Origin: Oscillospiraceae bacterium
Lineage (GTDB): Bacteria > Bacillota_A > Clostridia > Oscillospirales > Oscillospiraceae
Length of the DNA stretch: 37,806 bases
Assembly: GCA_017456105.1 (NCBI GenBank)
Contig: JAFTKA010000001.1
Span: forward strand, 1-37,806
Reading direction: 5' to 3'
Part shown: positions 1 to 7,394 of the stretch, piece by piece
How the letters are laid out: each line of letters starts with the position of its first letter
How positions within the stretch are numbered: the first letter of the stretch is position 1
Translations under genes and position numbers: made by a program
Notes under the pieces: generated by a model
What the model was told of the DNA's origin: nothing
Seen by the model: the letters and a program-made list of their open reading frames with translations, nothing else
Database searches by the model: none

Positions 1-868
1 ATGGCGTTACGCATCCAGGCAGCCATAGCGCCGGCAACGTCCAGATCCTCACAGGTAACAGGCTCGCCGGTGACGGAGTAAGCCACAACGATCTTGCCGA
101 ACGCTCGCGCAGATCCTTCAGATCCTTGGCAACTGCCAGAATTGCCATCAGCTCGGAGCCAACAGCGATACCAAACTTGGACTCCATCATGTAGCCGTCA
201 AGTCTGCCGCCGATGCCGATGATGATGTTACGCAGGCTCTGTGCGCAGAAGTCGATGATCCAGCCCATCTCCACACGCTTGGGGTCGATGTCCAGTCTCT
301 TCAGACCCTTCTTTGCCAGCCACTCATCACTGTTGTTGCGCTCGTGCTGCATACGGGCAGTCAGAGCCACCATTGCCAGGTTGTGGGCGTTCATAATGTC
401 GTTGATGTCGCCGGTCAGACCCAGGGAGAACTCGGTCATGGGCATCAGCAGTGCGTTGCCGCCGCCTGCTGCGGTGCCCTTCACGTTCATGGTGGGGCCA
501 CCGGAGGGCTGACGCAGAGCACCGCCTGCGTTCTTGCCGATGTAGCCCAGACCCTCGATCAGGCCCAGGGAAACAGTGGACTTACCCTCGCCGAAGGGTG
601 TGGGGGTAACAGCGGTAACCTCGATGAACTTGCCGTCGGGCTTGTCCTTCAGACGGTTCATAACCTTGATGAAGTCGATCTTGGGGGTCTTGCCGTAAGG
701 AATGATCTCGTCCTCCAGCAGGCCCAGCTTCTGACGGAAGAAGTCGACGGAGGGCAGAGTCTTTTCTGCCTCTTCTGCGATCTGCCAGTCAGCGAACTTG
801 GAAGGGTCCAGCTTTACGATGCCCTTCTCGTCTACGTACTTGCCATTTTCGTCAAAAACGATTGCCAT
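1..868 (-). CDS. fhs: Formate--tetrahydrofolate ligase, N-terminal part (window edge, apparent frameshift)
   Basis: Makes 10-formyl-THF from formate, ATP and THF in cytoplasmic one-carbon metabolism. The N-terminal half is visible. The family P-loop [11 protein letters not shown] is followed by [15 protein letters not shown] and LTGDINDI, all in the order expected for this family. ATG at 868 has AAGGAGGA just upstream. The frame is family-like down to KDLKDLRER. At about 100-103 it then shifts: the expected continuation [16 protein letters not shown] lies one frame over. A single missing base (two T instead of three in CGTTTCGGC, minus strand) explains this. The gene follows the trigger-factor-like gene on the same strand after 39 nt, so co-transcription is likely. 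I cannot tell a real lesion from a sequencing or assembly error. The family assignment itself is secure. Confidence 0.9.
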   Translation of the reverse strand, partial: MAIVFDENGKYVDEKGIVKLDPSKFADWQIAEEAEKTLPSVDFFRQKLGLLEDEIIPYGKTPKIDFIKVMNRLKDKPDGKFIEVTAVTPTPFGEGKSTVSLGLIEGLGYIGKNAGGALRQPSGGPTMNVKGTAAGGGNALLMPMTEFSLGLTGDINDIMNAHNLAMVALTARMQHERNNSDEWLAKKGLKRLDIDPKRVEMGWIIDFCAQSLRNIIIGIGGRLDGYMMESKFGIAVGSELMAILAVAKDLKDLRERSARSLWLTPSPASLLPVRIWTLPALWLPGCVTP

Positions 869-890
869 AGTATGTTCCTCCTTATTTTAG

Positions 891-905
891 GTGTCGTTCC
901 GACAC
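891..905. other. Small hairpin between trigger factor-like gene and fhs
   Basis: GTGTCG-TTC-CGACAC is a perfect 6-bp stem in the 39-nt gap. No strong U-tract follows on the minus strand, so it is more likely a processing or stability element than a terminator. Confidence 0.4.
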
Positions 906-907
906 TT

Positions 908-1852
908 TTATACAATAGTAATTTCAGCCGAATCCCGGATCAGCCGCATGACCTTGCCGGTGAGAACGCTGTTGATAACGGCCTGCTGAAGACCGGCGTC
1001 AAATTGCTCCTTCAGCTGGTCAATGGTGATGCCGTTGTGGCGACAGATGATTTCCAGTGCCTGCTCAATATCCTCTTCCTCAGCGGTCAGACCCTCGATC
1101 ATTACGATCTCGTCGATGGCAGCCCGGCTGCGAATGGCGTTTTCGGCAGTGGCCTTAAACTCCTCCCGGAGAGCCTCCCGGGTGGTGCTCAGGAACTGGC
1201 AGTACATATCAATGGACAGACCCTGCTGGGCCAGCTGGGCTTCCAGATTACGCATCTGCTCGTCCATGGCTTCCTGCAGCATCTTGTCGGTGATGTTCAG
1301 CTCCAAGGTGGCCGCAGCCTGCTGTAAGAGCCGGTCCTGCAGGTCCATCTCGCCCCGGTCATCGGAGTAAGCCTGCAGGCTTTCGCCCATCTTCTTGTGC
1401 ATCTCGGCAAAGGTCTCGCACTGACCCACTTCCTTGGCAAAGGTATCGTCCAGCTCATAGGGGGTCTTCACCCGAATGGCCTTCAGCTTGCACTTGAATT
1501 CTGCTTCCTTGCCGGCAAGATTGTCAGCGTGGTACTCTTTGGGGAAGGTAACCTTCACGGTAACCTCCTCGCCGGGGACCTTGTCTAATAGCTGCTCTTC
1601 AAAGCCGGGGATAAACATACCGCTGCCCAGCACCAAAGTCTGATTCTCGGCAGTACCGCCGGCGAACTGCTCGCCGTCGCAGAAGCCTGCGTAGTCTAAA
1701 ATCACTTCGTCGCCGTTTTCGGTGGGCCGGTCAGTGATCTCCGCGATCCGGGGATTCTGCTCCAGCAGCCGCTGCATATTGCGGTCGATCTCCTCGTCGG
1801 TTACGATGTGCTTTTGCAGCTCGGCCTTCAGGCCCTTATATGTAAAGCTCAT
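908..1852 (-). CDS. Trigger factor-like chaperone/peptidyl-prolyl isomerase lacking the ribosome-binding domain
   Basis: A 314-aa protein. Residues about 40-140 form a trigger-factor-type FKBP domain (NGDEVILDYAGFCDG, GSGMFIPGFEEQL, VTFPKEYHA). The rest is helical and resembles the trigger factor C-terminal chaperone domain. The usual N-terminal ribosome-docking domain of about 110-140 residues is absent; the protein begins just before the segment that normally links it to the FKBP domain. The start at 1852 is chosen because AAGGAG sits just upstream; the reading frame can be extended to 2011, but that extension has no ribosome site or family similarity. It may act on proteins away from the ribosome (inference). 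A full-length tig could exist elsewhere in the genome. Confidence 0.82.
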   Translation of the reverse strand: MSFTYKGLKAELQKHIVTDEEIDRNMQRLLEQNPRIAEITDRPTENGDEVILDYAGFCDGEQFAGGTAENQTLVLGSGMFIPGFEEQLLDKVPGEEVTVKVTFPKEYHADNLAGKEAEFKCKLKAIRVKTPYELDDTFAKEVGQCETFAEMHKKMGESLQAYSDDRGEMDLQDRLLQQAAATLELNITDKMLQEAMDEQMRNLEAQLAQQGLSIDMYCQFLSTTREALREEFKATAENAIRSRAAIDEIVMIEGLTAEEEDIEQALEIICRHNGITIDQLKEQFDAGLQQAVINSVLTGKVMRLIRDSAEITIV

Positions 1853-1897
1853 TTTGCTTCTCCTTATTATCATTATTGAGGGAATCCCCCAACAATC

Positions 1898-1926
1898 ATC
1901 ATACCACAGATTTTCCCAAACCGCAA
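1898..1926 (-). promoter_or_regulatory. Putative sigma-A promoter of the trigger factor-like gene
   Basis: On the minus strand TTGCGG, a 17-nt spacer and TATGAT lie about 45 nt upstream of the start codon. Confidence 0.5.
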
Positions 1927-2030
1927 CGGTCAAAACCGGGAAAAACGCTGCAAGACCCGGAAATTTTCCGGGCACAGGAAGGATTATACAAATAATTCTT
2001 GCAAAAACCAATATAGTTATGATATTTTAT

Positions 2031-2049
2031 CTATAGATTTTACCTATAG
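2031..2049 (+). promoter_or_regulatory. Putative LysR-type operator (two CTATAG boxes)
   Basis: Two self-palindromic CTATAG boxes start 13 bp apart. Together they contain ATAG-N7-CTAT, which fits the T-N11-A pattern of LysR binding sites. The site is 18 nt upstream of the lysR start, where autoregulators typically bind. Confidence 0.45.
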
Positions 2050-2066
2050 ATTTTCGAGGTGTCCAT

Positions 2067-2945
2067 ATGAACTACAACTATCTTCGTTATTTTTCTGTTC
2101 TGGCACAGGTGGAGCATTATACCCTTGCGGCTGCCCGGCTGGAGATCTCCCAGCCCTCCTTAAGCAGTGCCATTCACCATCTGGAGGACGAGCTGGGGGG
2201 TATCAAGCTTTTTGAAAAGGTGGGCCGGAATGTCCGGCTGACCGAGGAGGGCCGCTTCTTCCGGGAGCAGGTAGACGCCGCACTGCAGAAGCTGAACAAT
2301 GCCACCATGACCCTGCAGGAAAGCCGGGTCAGTGCTCCGGTGGTGATCAAGCTGGGACTGGTATCCGGCACCCTGGACGGTGCGGTGGCGAGGGAGATCA
2401 CCCAATATGCCGCAGAAAATGACCGGATCCGTTTTCAGATCACGGAAAGCTCCGCAGACGAGCTGATGGACCTGGTGCGTCAGGAAAAGCTGGATATGGC
2501 GGTGGTGGACACCACCAACCGGGATAGAACCCTCCATTTCCGCAAGCTGTACCAGCAGAACTACTGCGTGGCCCTGCCTTCTGACCACCCCCTGGCAGCA
2601 GAAGAACAAATCGCCCCTGCCCGGTTACGGCAGGAGCGACAGGTGGTATTTAACAGAGAGACGGAGAACAGCTTCGGCCAGTGGGCCAGCGGTGCGGTGG
2701 CGGCGGAGAATACGGTTTGCTCCGTCAATACCGCGCAGGCGGCACTGGATCTGGTGGCGGCGGGGGCAGGCGTTTGCCTTGTGCCGGAAAGCTGTGTAAG
2801 ACGGATCGAAAACGTCAGCTTTGTGCCGGTAGAAAACCGCCATCAGGCACTTTATATGTGTATTCTGTATGACAAGTGGCTGGAGCCGCCTATCTGGGAA
2901 TTCGTGGAAAAGCTGGTTAAGGTACTGCGAAATCAGAGTCTGTAA
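2067..2945 (+). CDS. LysR-family transcriptional regulator
   Basis: A 292-aa protein. Residues 1-60 are the LysR winged helix-turn-helix (NYNYLRYFSVLAQVEHYT, AAARLEISQPSLSSAIHHLE). A linker helix and an effector-binding fold follow, with the typical start VVIKLGLVSGT near residue 90. It is divergent from the trigger factor-like/fhs pair, the usual arrangement for a LysR regulator and its target, but those are unusual targets, so autoregulation alone is equally possible. Its last 13 nt overlap tail-to-tail with tatD. The ligand is unknown. Confidence 0.9.
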   Translation: MNYNYLRYFSVLAQVEHYTLAAARLEISQPSLSSAIHHLEDELGGIKLFEKVGRNVRLTEEGRFFREQVDAALQKLNNATMTLQESRVSAPVVIKLGLVSGTLDGAVAREITQYAAENDRIRFQITESSADELMDLVRQEKLDMAVVDTTNRDRTLHFRKLYQQNYCVALPSDHPLAAEEQIAPARLRQERQVVFNRETENSFGQWASGAVAAENTVCSVNTAQAALDLVAAGAGVCLVPESCVRRIENVSFVPVENRHQALYMCILYDKWLEPPIWEFVEKLVKVLRNQSL

Positions 2946-3694
2946 AGAGCCTTGGCGTTGGCGGTGGTGATTTCCTCGATTTCTTCTACAGAAAGCCCCC
3001 GGATCTCTGCCAATCGCTCTGCCATACGGTACAGATACCCCGGGTCGTTCCGCTTACCCCGGAAGGGCTCGGGTGCCATAAAGGGACAGTCGGTTTCCAG
3101 TACGATCCGATCCAAAGGAATGCTCGCAGCGGTTTCAACCGCCTTGCGGGCATTTTTAAAGGTCAAAACGCCCGTAAAGCCGATGTACCAGCCCATATTC
3201 ACCAGCTGCCGGGACATCTCCGCAGAGCCGGAATAGCAGTGGAACACACCGGTAACCCCGGGAAATTCCTTGACGATCCGCATGCCGTCGTCGTGGGCCT
3301 CCCGTTCGTGAATGATCGCAGGCAAATTTACTTCCTTTGCCAGAGCCATCTGCATACGGAAGGCGTTTTTCTGAGTTTCACGGGGAATATCCTCATAATA
3401 ATAGTCTAAACCTATCTCACCAATGGCCTTGACCTTGGGGCTGAGTTTACATAACTTTCTGTATTCCTCAATGACTTCTTCATTTACTTCATCGGCAGAG
3501 TCCGGGTGGGAGCCCACGGAGGCATAGAGCCAGGGGTAGTTTTCCGCCATGCGGACAATGTCCCGGGAGCTTGTAAGTGAGCAGCCGGCATTCATCACAA
3601 AGCCGACGCCTTTTCCGGCGAGACCTGCCATCAATTCCTCCCGATCCGGGTCAAAGGCCGGGTCATTCAAATGGGCATGAGTATCAAAAAGCAT
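2933..3694 (-). CDS. tatD: TatD-family metal-dependent hydrolase/3'-5' DNase
   Basis: A 253-aa TIM-barrel amidohydrolase-fold nuclease. Metal ligands are visible in order: DTHAHLND at the N-terminus, GEIGLDYYY, IIHERE, GVFHCYSG and ETDCPF. The start at 3694 is chosen because the homologous sequence begins there (MLFDTHAHLND); the frame stays open to 3964 but the extra residues are repeat and leader sequence. Length is normal for the family. A two-hairpin repeat lies just upstream, between it and the divergent yabP. Confidence 0.93.
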   Translation of the reverse strand: MLFDTHAHLNDPAFDPDREELMAGLAGKGVGFVMNAGCSLTSSRDIVRMAENYPWLYASVGSHPDSADEVNEEVIEEYRKLCKLSPKVKAIGEIGLDYYYEDIPRETQKNAFRMQMALAKEVNLPAIIHEREAHDDGMRIVKEFPGVTGVFHCYSGSAEMSRQLVNMGWYIGFTGVLTFKNARKAVETAASIPLDRIVLETDCPFMAPEPFRGKRNDPGYLYRMAERLAEIRGLSVEEIEEITTANAKALYRL

Positions 3695-3712
3695 AGTATT
3701 CTCCTTAGAAAA

Positions 3713-3764
3713 TGTAGGGAACGGATATATCCGTTCCGCGGAATGCATATATGCATTCCCTACA
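3713..3764 (+). repeat. Two-hairpin palindromic repeat, copy A
   Basis: Ends are TGTAGGG and CCCTACA. Inside are two perfect 20-bp palindromes, GGAACGGATATATCCGTTCC and GGAATGCATATATGCATTCC, separated by GC. If the ends pair, the element folds as a three-way junction. It is identical to copy D at 14681 and related to copies B, C and E. Confidence 0.9.
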
Positions 3765-3792
3765 ATTATTATATCCTCCCTGTCAACCGAGC

Positions 3793-3819
3793 ATAATGGC
3801 GGACGAAAGGACATACCCT
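3793..3819 (+). promoter_or_regulatory. Possible sporulation sigma-E type promoter for yabP
   Basis: ATA, 16 nt, CATACCCT matches the Bacillus sigma-E pattern ATA-N16-18-CATANNNT. The predicted transcript start falls almost on the ribosome site, which weakens the call. Confidence 0.3.
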
Positions 3820-3839
3820 TTACGGAAGGAGGGATCGTT

Positions 3840-4100
3840 ATGGACGAAATGCTTTTGCCCCACAAGCTGACCCTGCAGGGCCGGAGCCATCTTTCCATGA
3901 CCGGGGTTACGGAGGTGGTCAGCTTCGATGAAAATGCGGTGATCCTCCATACGGAGCTGGGCACCCTGGTGGTACAGGGTAAGGATCTGCAGTTAAAGAC
4001 CCTGTCGACGGAGCAGGTTATGGTAGAGGGAAAGGTATCTGCACTTCATTATGAAGAACCCCGTGCCGCCGGCGGCTTTTGGAGCCGTATGTTCGGTTGA
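3840..4100 (+). CDS. yabP: Sporulation protein YabP
   Basis: An 86-aa protein of the YabP/YqfC family, needed for spore formation and coat/cortex development in Bacillus. The family pattern is clear: HKLTLQGRSHLSMTGV, VVSFDENAVILHTELG, LVVQGKDLQLK, and a C-terminal FWSRMFG. ATG at 3840 follows GGAAGGAGGG. It begins the conserved yabP-yabQ-divIC-S1 cluster. Its TGA overlaps the likely TTG start of yabQ. Confidence 0.92.
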   Translation: MDEMLLPHKLTLQGRSHLSMTGVTEVVSFDENAVILHTELGTLVVQGKDLQLKTLSTEQVMVEGKVSALHYEEPRAAGGFWSRMFG

Positions 4101-4468
4101 CCGGGCCGGCACTGGCCGCCCGCCAGATCTTGCTTTCGCTGCTGCTGGGAGGGGTTGCCGGGATCGTCTACGGCTTTTTGCGTCCGGCACGGCCCCGATT
4201 TTTGGCGGACAGCATTTTTGCGATCGTACTGGGGGTACTGTGGGTGTACCTGGAGTTCGGCATCTGCGGCGGAGACCTGCGGCTTTTGCACACGGCAGGG
4301 CTCTTTTTGGGAGCGGTGGGCTTTCACTGTACCGTGGGAAAGTTCCTGATTCCGGTATATTCTGCCTTTTGGGAGGGAATTTTTAGGGTATTTTCCGCAG
4401 TTTTTCGTTTCTTTCGAAAAATTTTTCAAAAAATTACAAATTTCCTCTTTCCATCGGCAAAAAAATAG
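4097..4468 (+). CDS. yabQ: Spore cortex biosynthesis membrane protein YabQ
   Basis: About 123 aa. Several hydrophobic segments (QILLSLLLGGVAGIVYGFLR, FAIVLGVLWVYLEFGI and others) precede a basic C-terminus (FFRKIFQKI). Position after yabP and topology identify YabQ, an integral membrane protein required for cortex formation. Start choice: TTG at 4097 forms TTGA with the yabP stop, giving translational coupling, with GGAG 12 nt upstream. An in-frame TTG at 4079 would add six residues but has no ribosome site. Confidence 0.82.
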   Translation: MTGPALAARQILLSLLLGGVAGIVYGFLRPARPRFLADSIFAIVLGVLWVYLEFGICGGDLRLLHTAGLFLGAVGFHCTVGKFLIPVYSAFWEGIFRVFSAVFRFFRKIFQKITNFLFPSAKK

Positions 4469-4511
4469 AGTAGAATAAATACAATCCTAAAAAGAGAAGG
4501 CGGTGAGCGGT

Positions 4512-4814
4512 ATGGCCAAAAAGAGAATTCGTTTTGTGTATCGCCGCAGTTCGCCTTTATTAAAATGTGTGGTGCTGGCCACCATCATTTTGTCCACCGC
4601 CGCATTGATCCTGTTGAACGTAACGATCCGTGAGACAGAGGATAAAATAGATGAGCTCCGCCATTTGGCGGCACAGTATGAGTGGAGCAACGAGGATCTT
4701 CAGCAGAAGATCGATGAGGTCCGCTCTGTAAAGGGCATTATCAGGACCGCCGGAGAAAAGCTGGGCCTTGTGGAAAAGGACACCCTTTTCTTTATCCCGG
4801 AGAATTCAGATTAA
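4512..4814 (+). CDS. divIC: Septum formation initiator, DivIC/FtsB family
   Basis: About 100 aa: a basic cytoplasmic tail (KKRIRFVYRR), one membrane helix at about 18-38 (VVLATIILSTAALILLNV), then a coiled coil (ETEDKIDELRHLAAQYEW). It ends with the family-type GIIRTAGEKLGLVEKDTLFF. DivIC is a bitopic divisome protein acting with FtsL and DivIB. The conserved position between yabQ and the S1 gene supports it. ATG 4512 is preferred because AGAAGG lies about 11 nt upstream; GTG 4503 would be only 2 nt from that site. Confidence 0.88.
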   Translation: MAKKRIRFVYRRSSPLLKCVVLATIILSTAALILLNVTIRETEDKIDELRHLAAQYEWSNEDLQQKIDEVRSVKGIIRTAGEKLGLVEKDTLFFIPENSD

Positions 4815-4832
4815 CGGAGGAAGCATTTTTTC

Positions 4833-5246
4833 ATGGAGTTAACCGTAGGCACAATCGTAGAAGGAACCGTCAAATCCATCGCCAACTTCGGGGCGTTCAT
4901 CACCTTGCCGGAGGGCAAGACCGGTATGGTACATATCTCAGATGTGGCCAATACCTTTGTCAATGACATTCACGACCACCTGACCGTAGGCCAGAGTGTA
5001 AAGGTGATGGTTACCGGGATCGACGGGGCGAAGATCAGCCTGTCCATGAAGCGGCTGGAGGCCAGACCCCAGCGACCTGCTCCTCAGCAGAACCGGCCGG
5101 TGCGAACTGCAGCACCGCCTCCTGAGCCCAAGACTGCAGACCAGCTTTTCGAGGAGAAGCTCAAGCAGTTTATGAGCGAAAGCAACAATAAAATTTCTTC
5201 GATCCGGCAGTATTCCGACCACCGAACCAAGAGCAGAAGAAGATGA
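4833..5246 (+). CDS. yabR: S1 RNA-binding domain protein, YabR-like
   Basis: A 137-aa protein. Residues 1-70 are a single S1 OB-fold domain (GTIVEGTVKSIANFGAFITL, KTGMVHISDVA, VKVMVTGIDGAKISLSMKR). A Pro/Gln-rich linker and a basic C-terminal tail (DHRTKSRRR) follow. It fits the YabR family encoded beside divIC in Bacilli and Clostridia; the exact role is unsettled and is presumably RNA or ribosome binding. An ATG with GGAGGA upstream is a good start. Confidence 0.88.
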   Translation: MELTVGTIVEGTVKSIANFGAFITLPEGKTGMVHISDVANTFVNDIHDHLTVGQSVKVMVTGIDGAKISLSMKRLEARPQRPAPQQNRPVRTAAPPPEPKTADQLFEEKLKQFMSESNNKISSIRQYSDHRTKSRRR

Positions 5247-5250
5247 TCCT

Positions 5251-5277
5251 ATGGCTGCTGCCACCGGCAGCAGCCAT
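5251..5277 (+). other. Strong 12-bp hairpin between yabR and ymfI-like gene
   Basis: ATGGCTGCTGCC-ACC-GGCAGCAGCCAT is a perfect stem 5 nt after the yabR stop. Only ATGTTT follows, so it is a weak terminator at best and may reduce read-through or protect the upstream mRNA. The next gene's ribosome site starts 9 nt later. Confidence 0.6.
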
Positions 5278-5298
5278 ATGTTTACAAAGGAGAATGCT

Positions 5299-5994
5299 AT
5301 GACAGTAGTGATCACCGGCGGGTCCCGGGGAATAGGGGCTGCTGCGGTAAAACGCTTTGCCCAAAGGGGCGAGCGGGTATTTTTCCTGTATGAAAAAGAA
5401 CACGAAGCCGCCCAGGCGGTGGCACAAGCTACCGGAGCAACGGCCATTTGCTGCGATGTAGCTGATGGACAGGCTGTTGCGAAAGCCCTTTCCCAGATAG
5501 GGGATATTGATATCCTGATCTGTAATGCCGGCATTTGCCATACAGGCCTTATGAGCAGCCTTTCCTCGGAAGCGTGGGACAGGCTCTTTGCAGTAAACGT
5601 CAAGGGAATATACCACTGTGTCAATGCGGCGATGCCCAGCTTTTTGCAAAAGCAAAAGGGCTGTATCATTACCGTCAGCTCCATGTGGGGACAGGTGGGA
5701 GCCTCCTGTGAGGCGGCCTATTCCGCCACCAAGGGTGCGGTGATCGCACTAAGTAAGGCCTTGGCACAGGAGCTTGGCCCTGCAGGCATTCGGGTCAACT
5801 GCGTAGCTCCCGGTGTGATCGGCACGGATATGTGCAAAAATGTGGACCCGGAAATTATGGAAGCTCTGCGGCAGGAGACCCCCGTGGGCCGTAACGGCAC
5901 ACCGGAGGACGTGGCGGACGCCATGATCTACCTTGCCGATGCGGAATTTGTAACAGGACAGGTTTTGGCCGTCAACGGCGGCTACGTACTATAA
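5299..5994 (+). CDS. ymfI: SDR-family reductase, probable EF-P 5-aminopentanone reductase (YmfI type)
   Basis: A 231-aa classical short-chain dehydrogenase: Rossmann motif TGGSRGIG at about residues 6-13, NAG, and catalytic Ser with YSATK. The stretch SSMWGQVGASCEAAYSATKG closely resembles Bacillus YmfI, which reduces the 5-aminopentanone group on Lys of elongation factor P, more than ordinary FabG. The start at 5299 has AAAGGAGA upstream. In-frame sequence back to 5251 is the hairpin. No efp gene is in the window, so the YmfI role rests on motif similarity; a generic 3-oxoacyl-ACP reductase is the alternative. Confidence 0.8.
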   Translation: MTVVITGGSRGIGAAAVKRFAQRGERVFFLYEKEHEAAQAVAQATGATAICCDVADGQAVAKALSQIGDIDILICNAGICHTGLMSSLSSEAWDRLFAVNVKGIYHCVNAAMPSFLQKQKGCIITVSSMWGQVGASCEAAYSATKGAVIALSKALAQELGPAGIRVNCVAPGVIGTDMCKNVDPEIMEALRQETPVGRNGTPEDVADAMIYLADAEFVTGQVLAVNGGYVL

Positions 5995-6007
5995 GGAGGA
6001 CATACAG

Positions 6008-6448
6008 ATGAAAATTGCAATTGCCTGTGATCACGGTGCTTTGGAACTGAAGAACACCATGAAAGCCCATTTGGAGAAAAAGGGCTATGAAGTCAAGGAC
6101 TTCGGCACCCATACCTTGGATAGCTGCGACTATCCCGATTTTGCCGCACCTGCCGCCAAGGCAGTGGCAAGCGGTGAATGTGAAAAGGGCATCGTCCTTT
6201 GCACCACCGGCATCGGCGTATCCATCACCGCCAATAAGGTCAAGGGTATTCGCTGTGCTCTTTTGTCCGATGTGATGTCCGCCCGCATGACCCGGGAGCA
6301 TAACGATACCAATATGATGGCCATCGGTGCAGGCGTGGTGGGCACCATGCTGGCTCTGGAAATTGCCGACACTTGGCTGGGCACGGCGTTTTCCAACGAA
6401 GCCCGTCATCAGCGTCGGATCGACAAAATGATGGCCCTGGAGGACTGA
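6008..6448 (+). CDS. rpiB: Ribose-5-phosphate isomerase B
   Basis: A 146-aa RpiB/LacAB-family enzyme interconverting ribose-5-P and ribulose-5-P in the pentose phosphate pathway. The N-terminal IAIACDHGALELK and the active-site region LCTTGIGVSITANKVKGIRC carry the expected Cys and anion-hole Gly. REHNDTNMMAIGAG is also typical. It follows the reductase after 13 nt with a perfect AAGGAGGA and precedes prmA by 1 nt, so all three are probably one transcript. Confidence 0.95.
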   Translation: MKIAIACDHGALELKNTMKAHLEKKGYEVKDFGTHTLDSCDYPDFAAPAAKAVASGECEKGIVLCTTGIGVSITANKVKGIRCALLSDVMSARMTREHNDTNMMAIGAGVVGTMLALEIADTWLGTAFSNEARHQRRIDKMMALED

Positions 6449-6449
6449 A

Positions 6450-7394
6450 ATGGTCTATCTGGAGATCACCATAGCCACCACCCCGAAAGCCATCGAAGCG
6501 GTGGCCGAGGAGCTGACGAAAGCCGGCTTTGCGGAGCTGGTGCTGGAGGATCAAAGTGAGTTTGAGAGCTTTTTGGAGGAAAACCGGGCCTATTGGGACT
6601 ATATTGACGAAAGCTTACAGTCCTATCTGCAGGGTCTTTCCCAAATCAAGCTTTATTTGGAGGAGTCGGACAAGTCTTCCCTTTCCCGGCTGGAGGCCCT
6701 TTTGGAAGAGCTGCGGGGTCAGTATGGCGACCTGTCTATGACCGTAACGCCCTTGGCCGATACCGACTGGGAGGAAAGCTGGAAGGATAACTATCCGCCC
6801 CAGCCCATCGGTGAAAAGCTGATCGTTCTGCCCTACTGGAGAGCCGATGAGACCGATGGCCGCCTGCCGGTGATTTTAGATCCCGGCCTGACCTTCGGTA
6901 CGGGAGCACACCCCTCCACCCAAATGGTCATGGAGAATATGGAGCAGCTGGTAAAGCCCGGCTTTCGTTGTTTGGACCTGGGCAGCGGCAGCGGCATTTT
7001 GTCCATCACCGCCCTGCGGCTGGGAGCGGCCTCGGCGGTTGGCGTGGATATTGACCCCAAGGCAGAGTCCATCGCCCGGGAAAATGCCGCCTATAACGGC
7101 TTCCAATTCACCGCCCTGACCGGCAACGTAACTGCCGACAAAAAGCTCATGGCCCGCCTGCAAAAAGAGCAGTATGATCTGGTACTGGTGAATATTGTGG
7201 CAGACGTGATCATCGGTCTAGCCCCGATCCTTCCCAACTTTTTGCAGGAAGAAAGCGTTGTGATTCTGTCGGGCATTCTGAACACCCGGCTGGGGGACGT
7301 AAAAACCGCCCTGACGGAGGCAAACCTAACCATAGAAAAAATCTGCACCAAAGAAGAATGGTGCTGCGTGATCGCAAAAAGGAGCACAAAATGA
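6450..7394 (+). CDS. prmA: Ribosomal protein L11 methyltransferase
   Basis: A 314-aa SAM-dependent methyltransferase that methylates ribosomal protein L11. An N-terminal substrate-recognition domain (about 1-110) is followed by the class I fold: FGTGAHPSTQMV, DLGSGSGILSITALRLGA (SAM-binding), GVDIDP, and NIVADVI in the catalytic-motif position. Length is normal. The stop overlaps the next start as ATGA. Confidence 0.95.
   Translation: MVYLEITIATTPKAIEAVAEELTKAGFAELVLEDQSEFESFLEENRAYWDYIDESLQSYLQGLSQIKLYLEESDKSSLSRLEALLEELRGQYGDLSMTVTPLADTDWEESWKDNYPPQPIGEKLIVLPYWRADETDGRLPVILDPGLTFGTGAHPSTQMVMENMEQLVKPGFRCLDLGSGSGILSITALRLGAASAVGVDIDPKAESIARENAAYNGFQFTALTGNVTADKKLMARLQKEQYDLVLVNIVADVIIGLAPILPNFLQEESVVILSGILNTRLGDVKTALTEANLTIEKICTKEEWCCVIAKRSTK

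Noticed and set aside
344..1327. 327-residue plus-strand frame across fhs and the trigger factor-like gene
   Set aside because: Antisense to two recognised genes and their control region.
1956..1972. CCCGGAAA-T-TTTCCGGG palindrome upstream of lysR
   Set aside because: Perfect but short and isolated; no supporting promoter position, so not listed as an operator.
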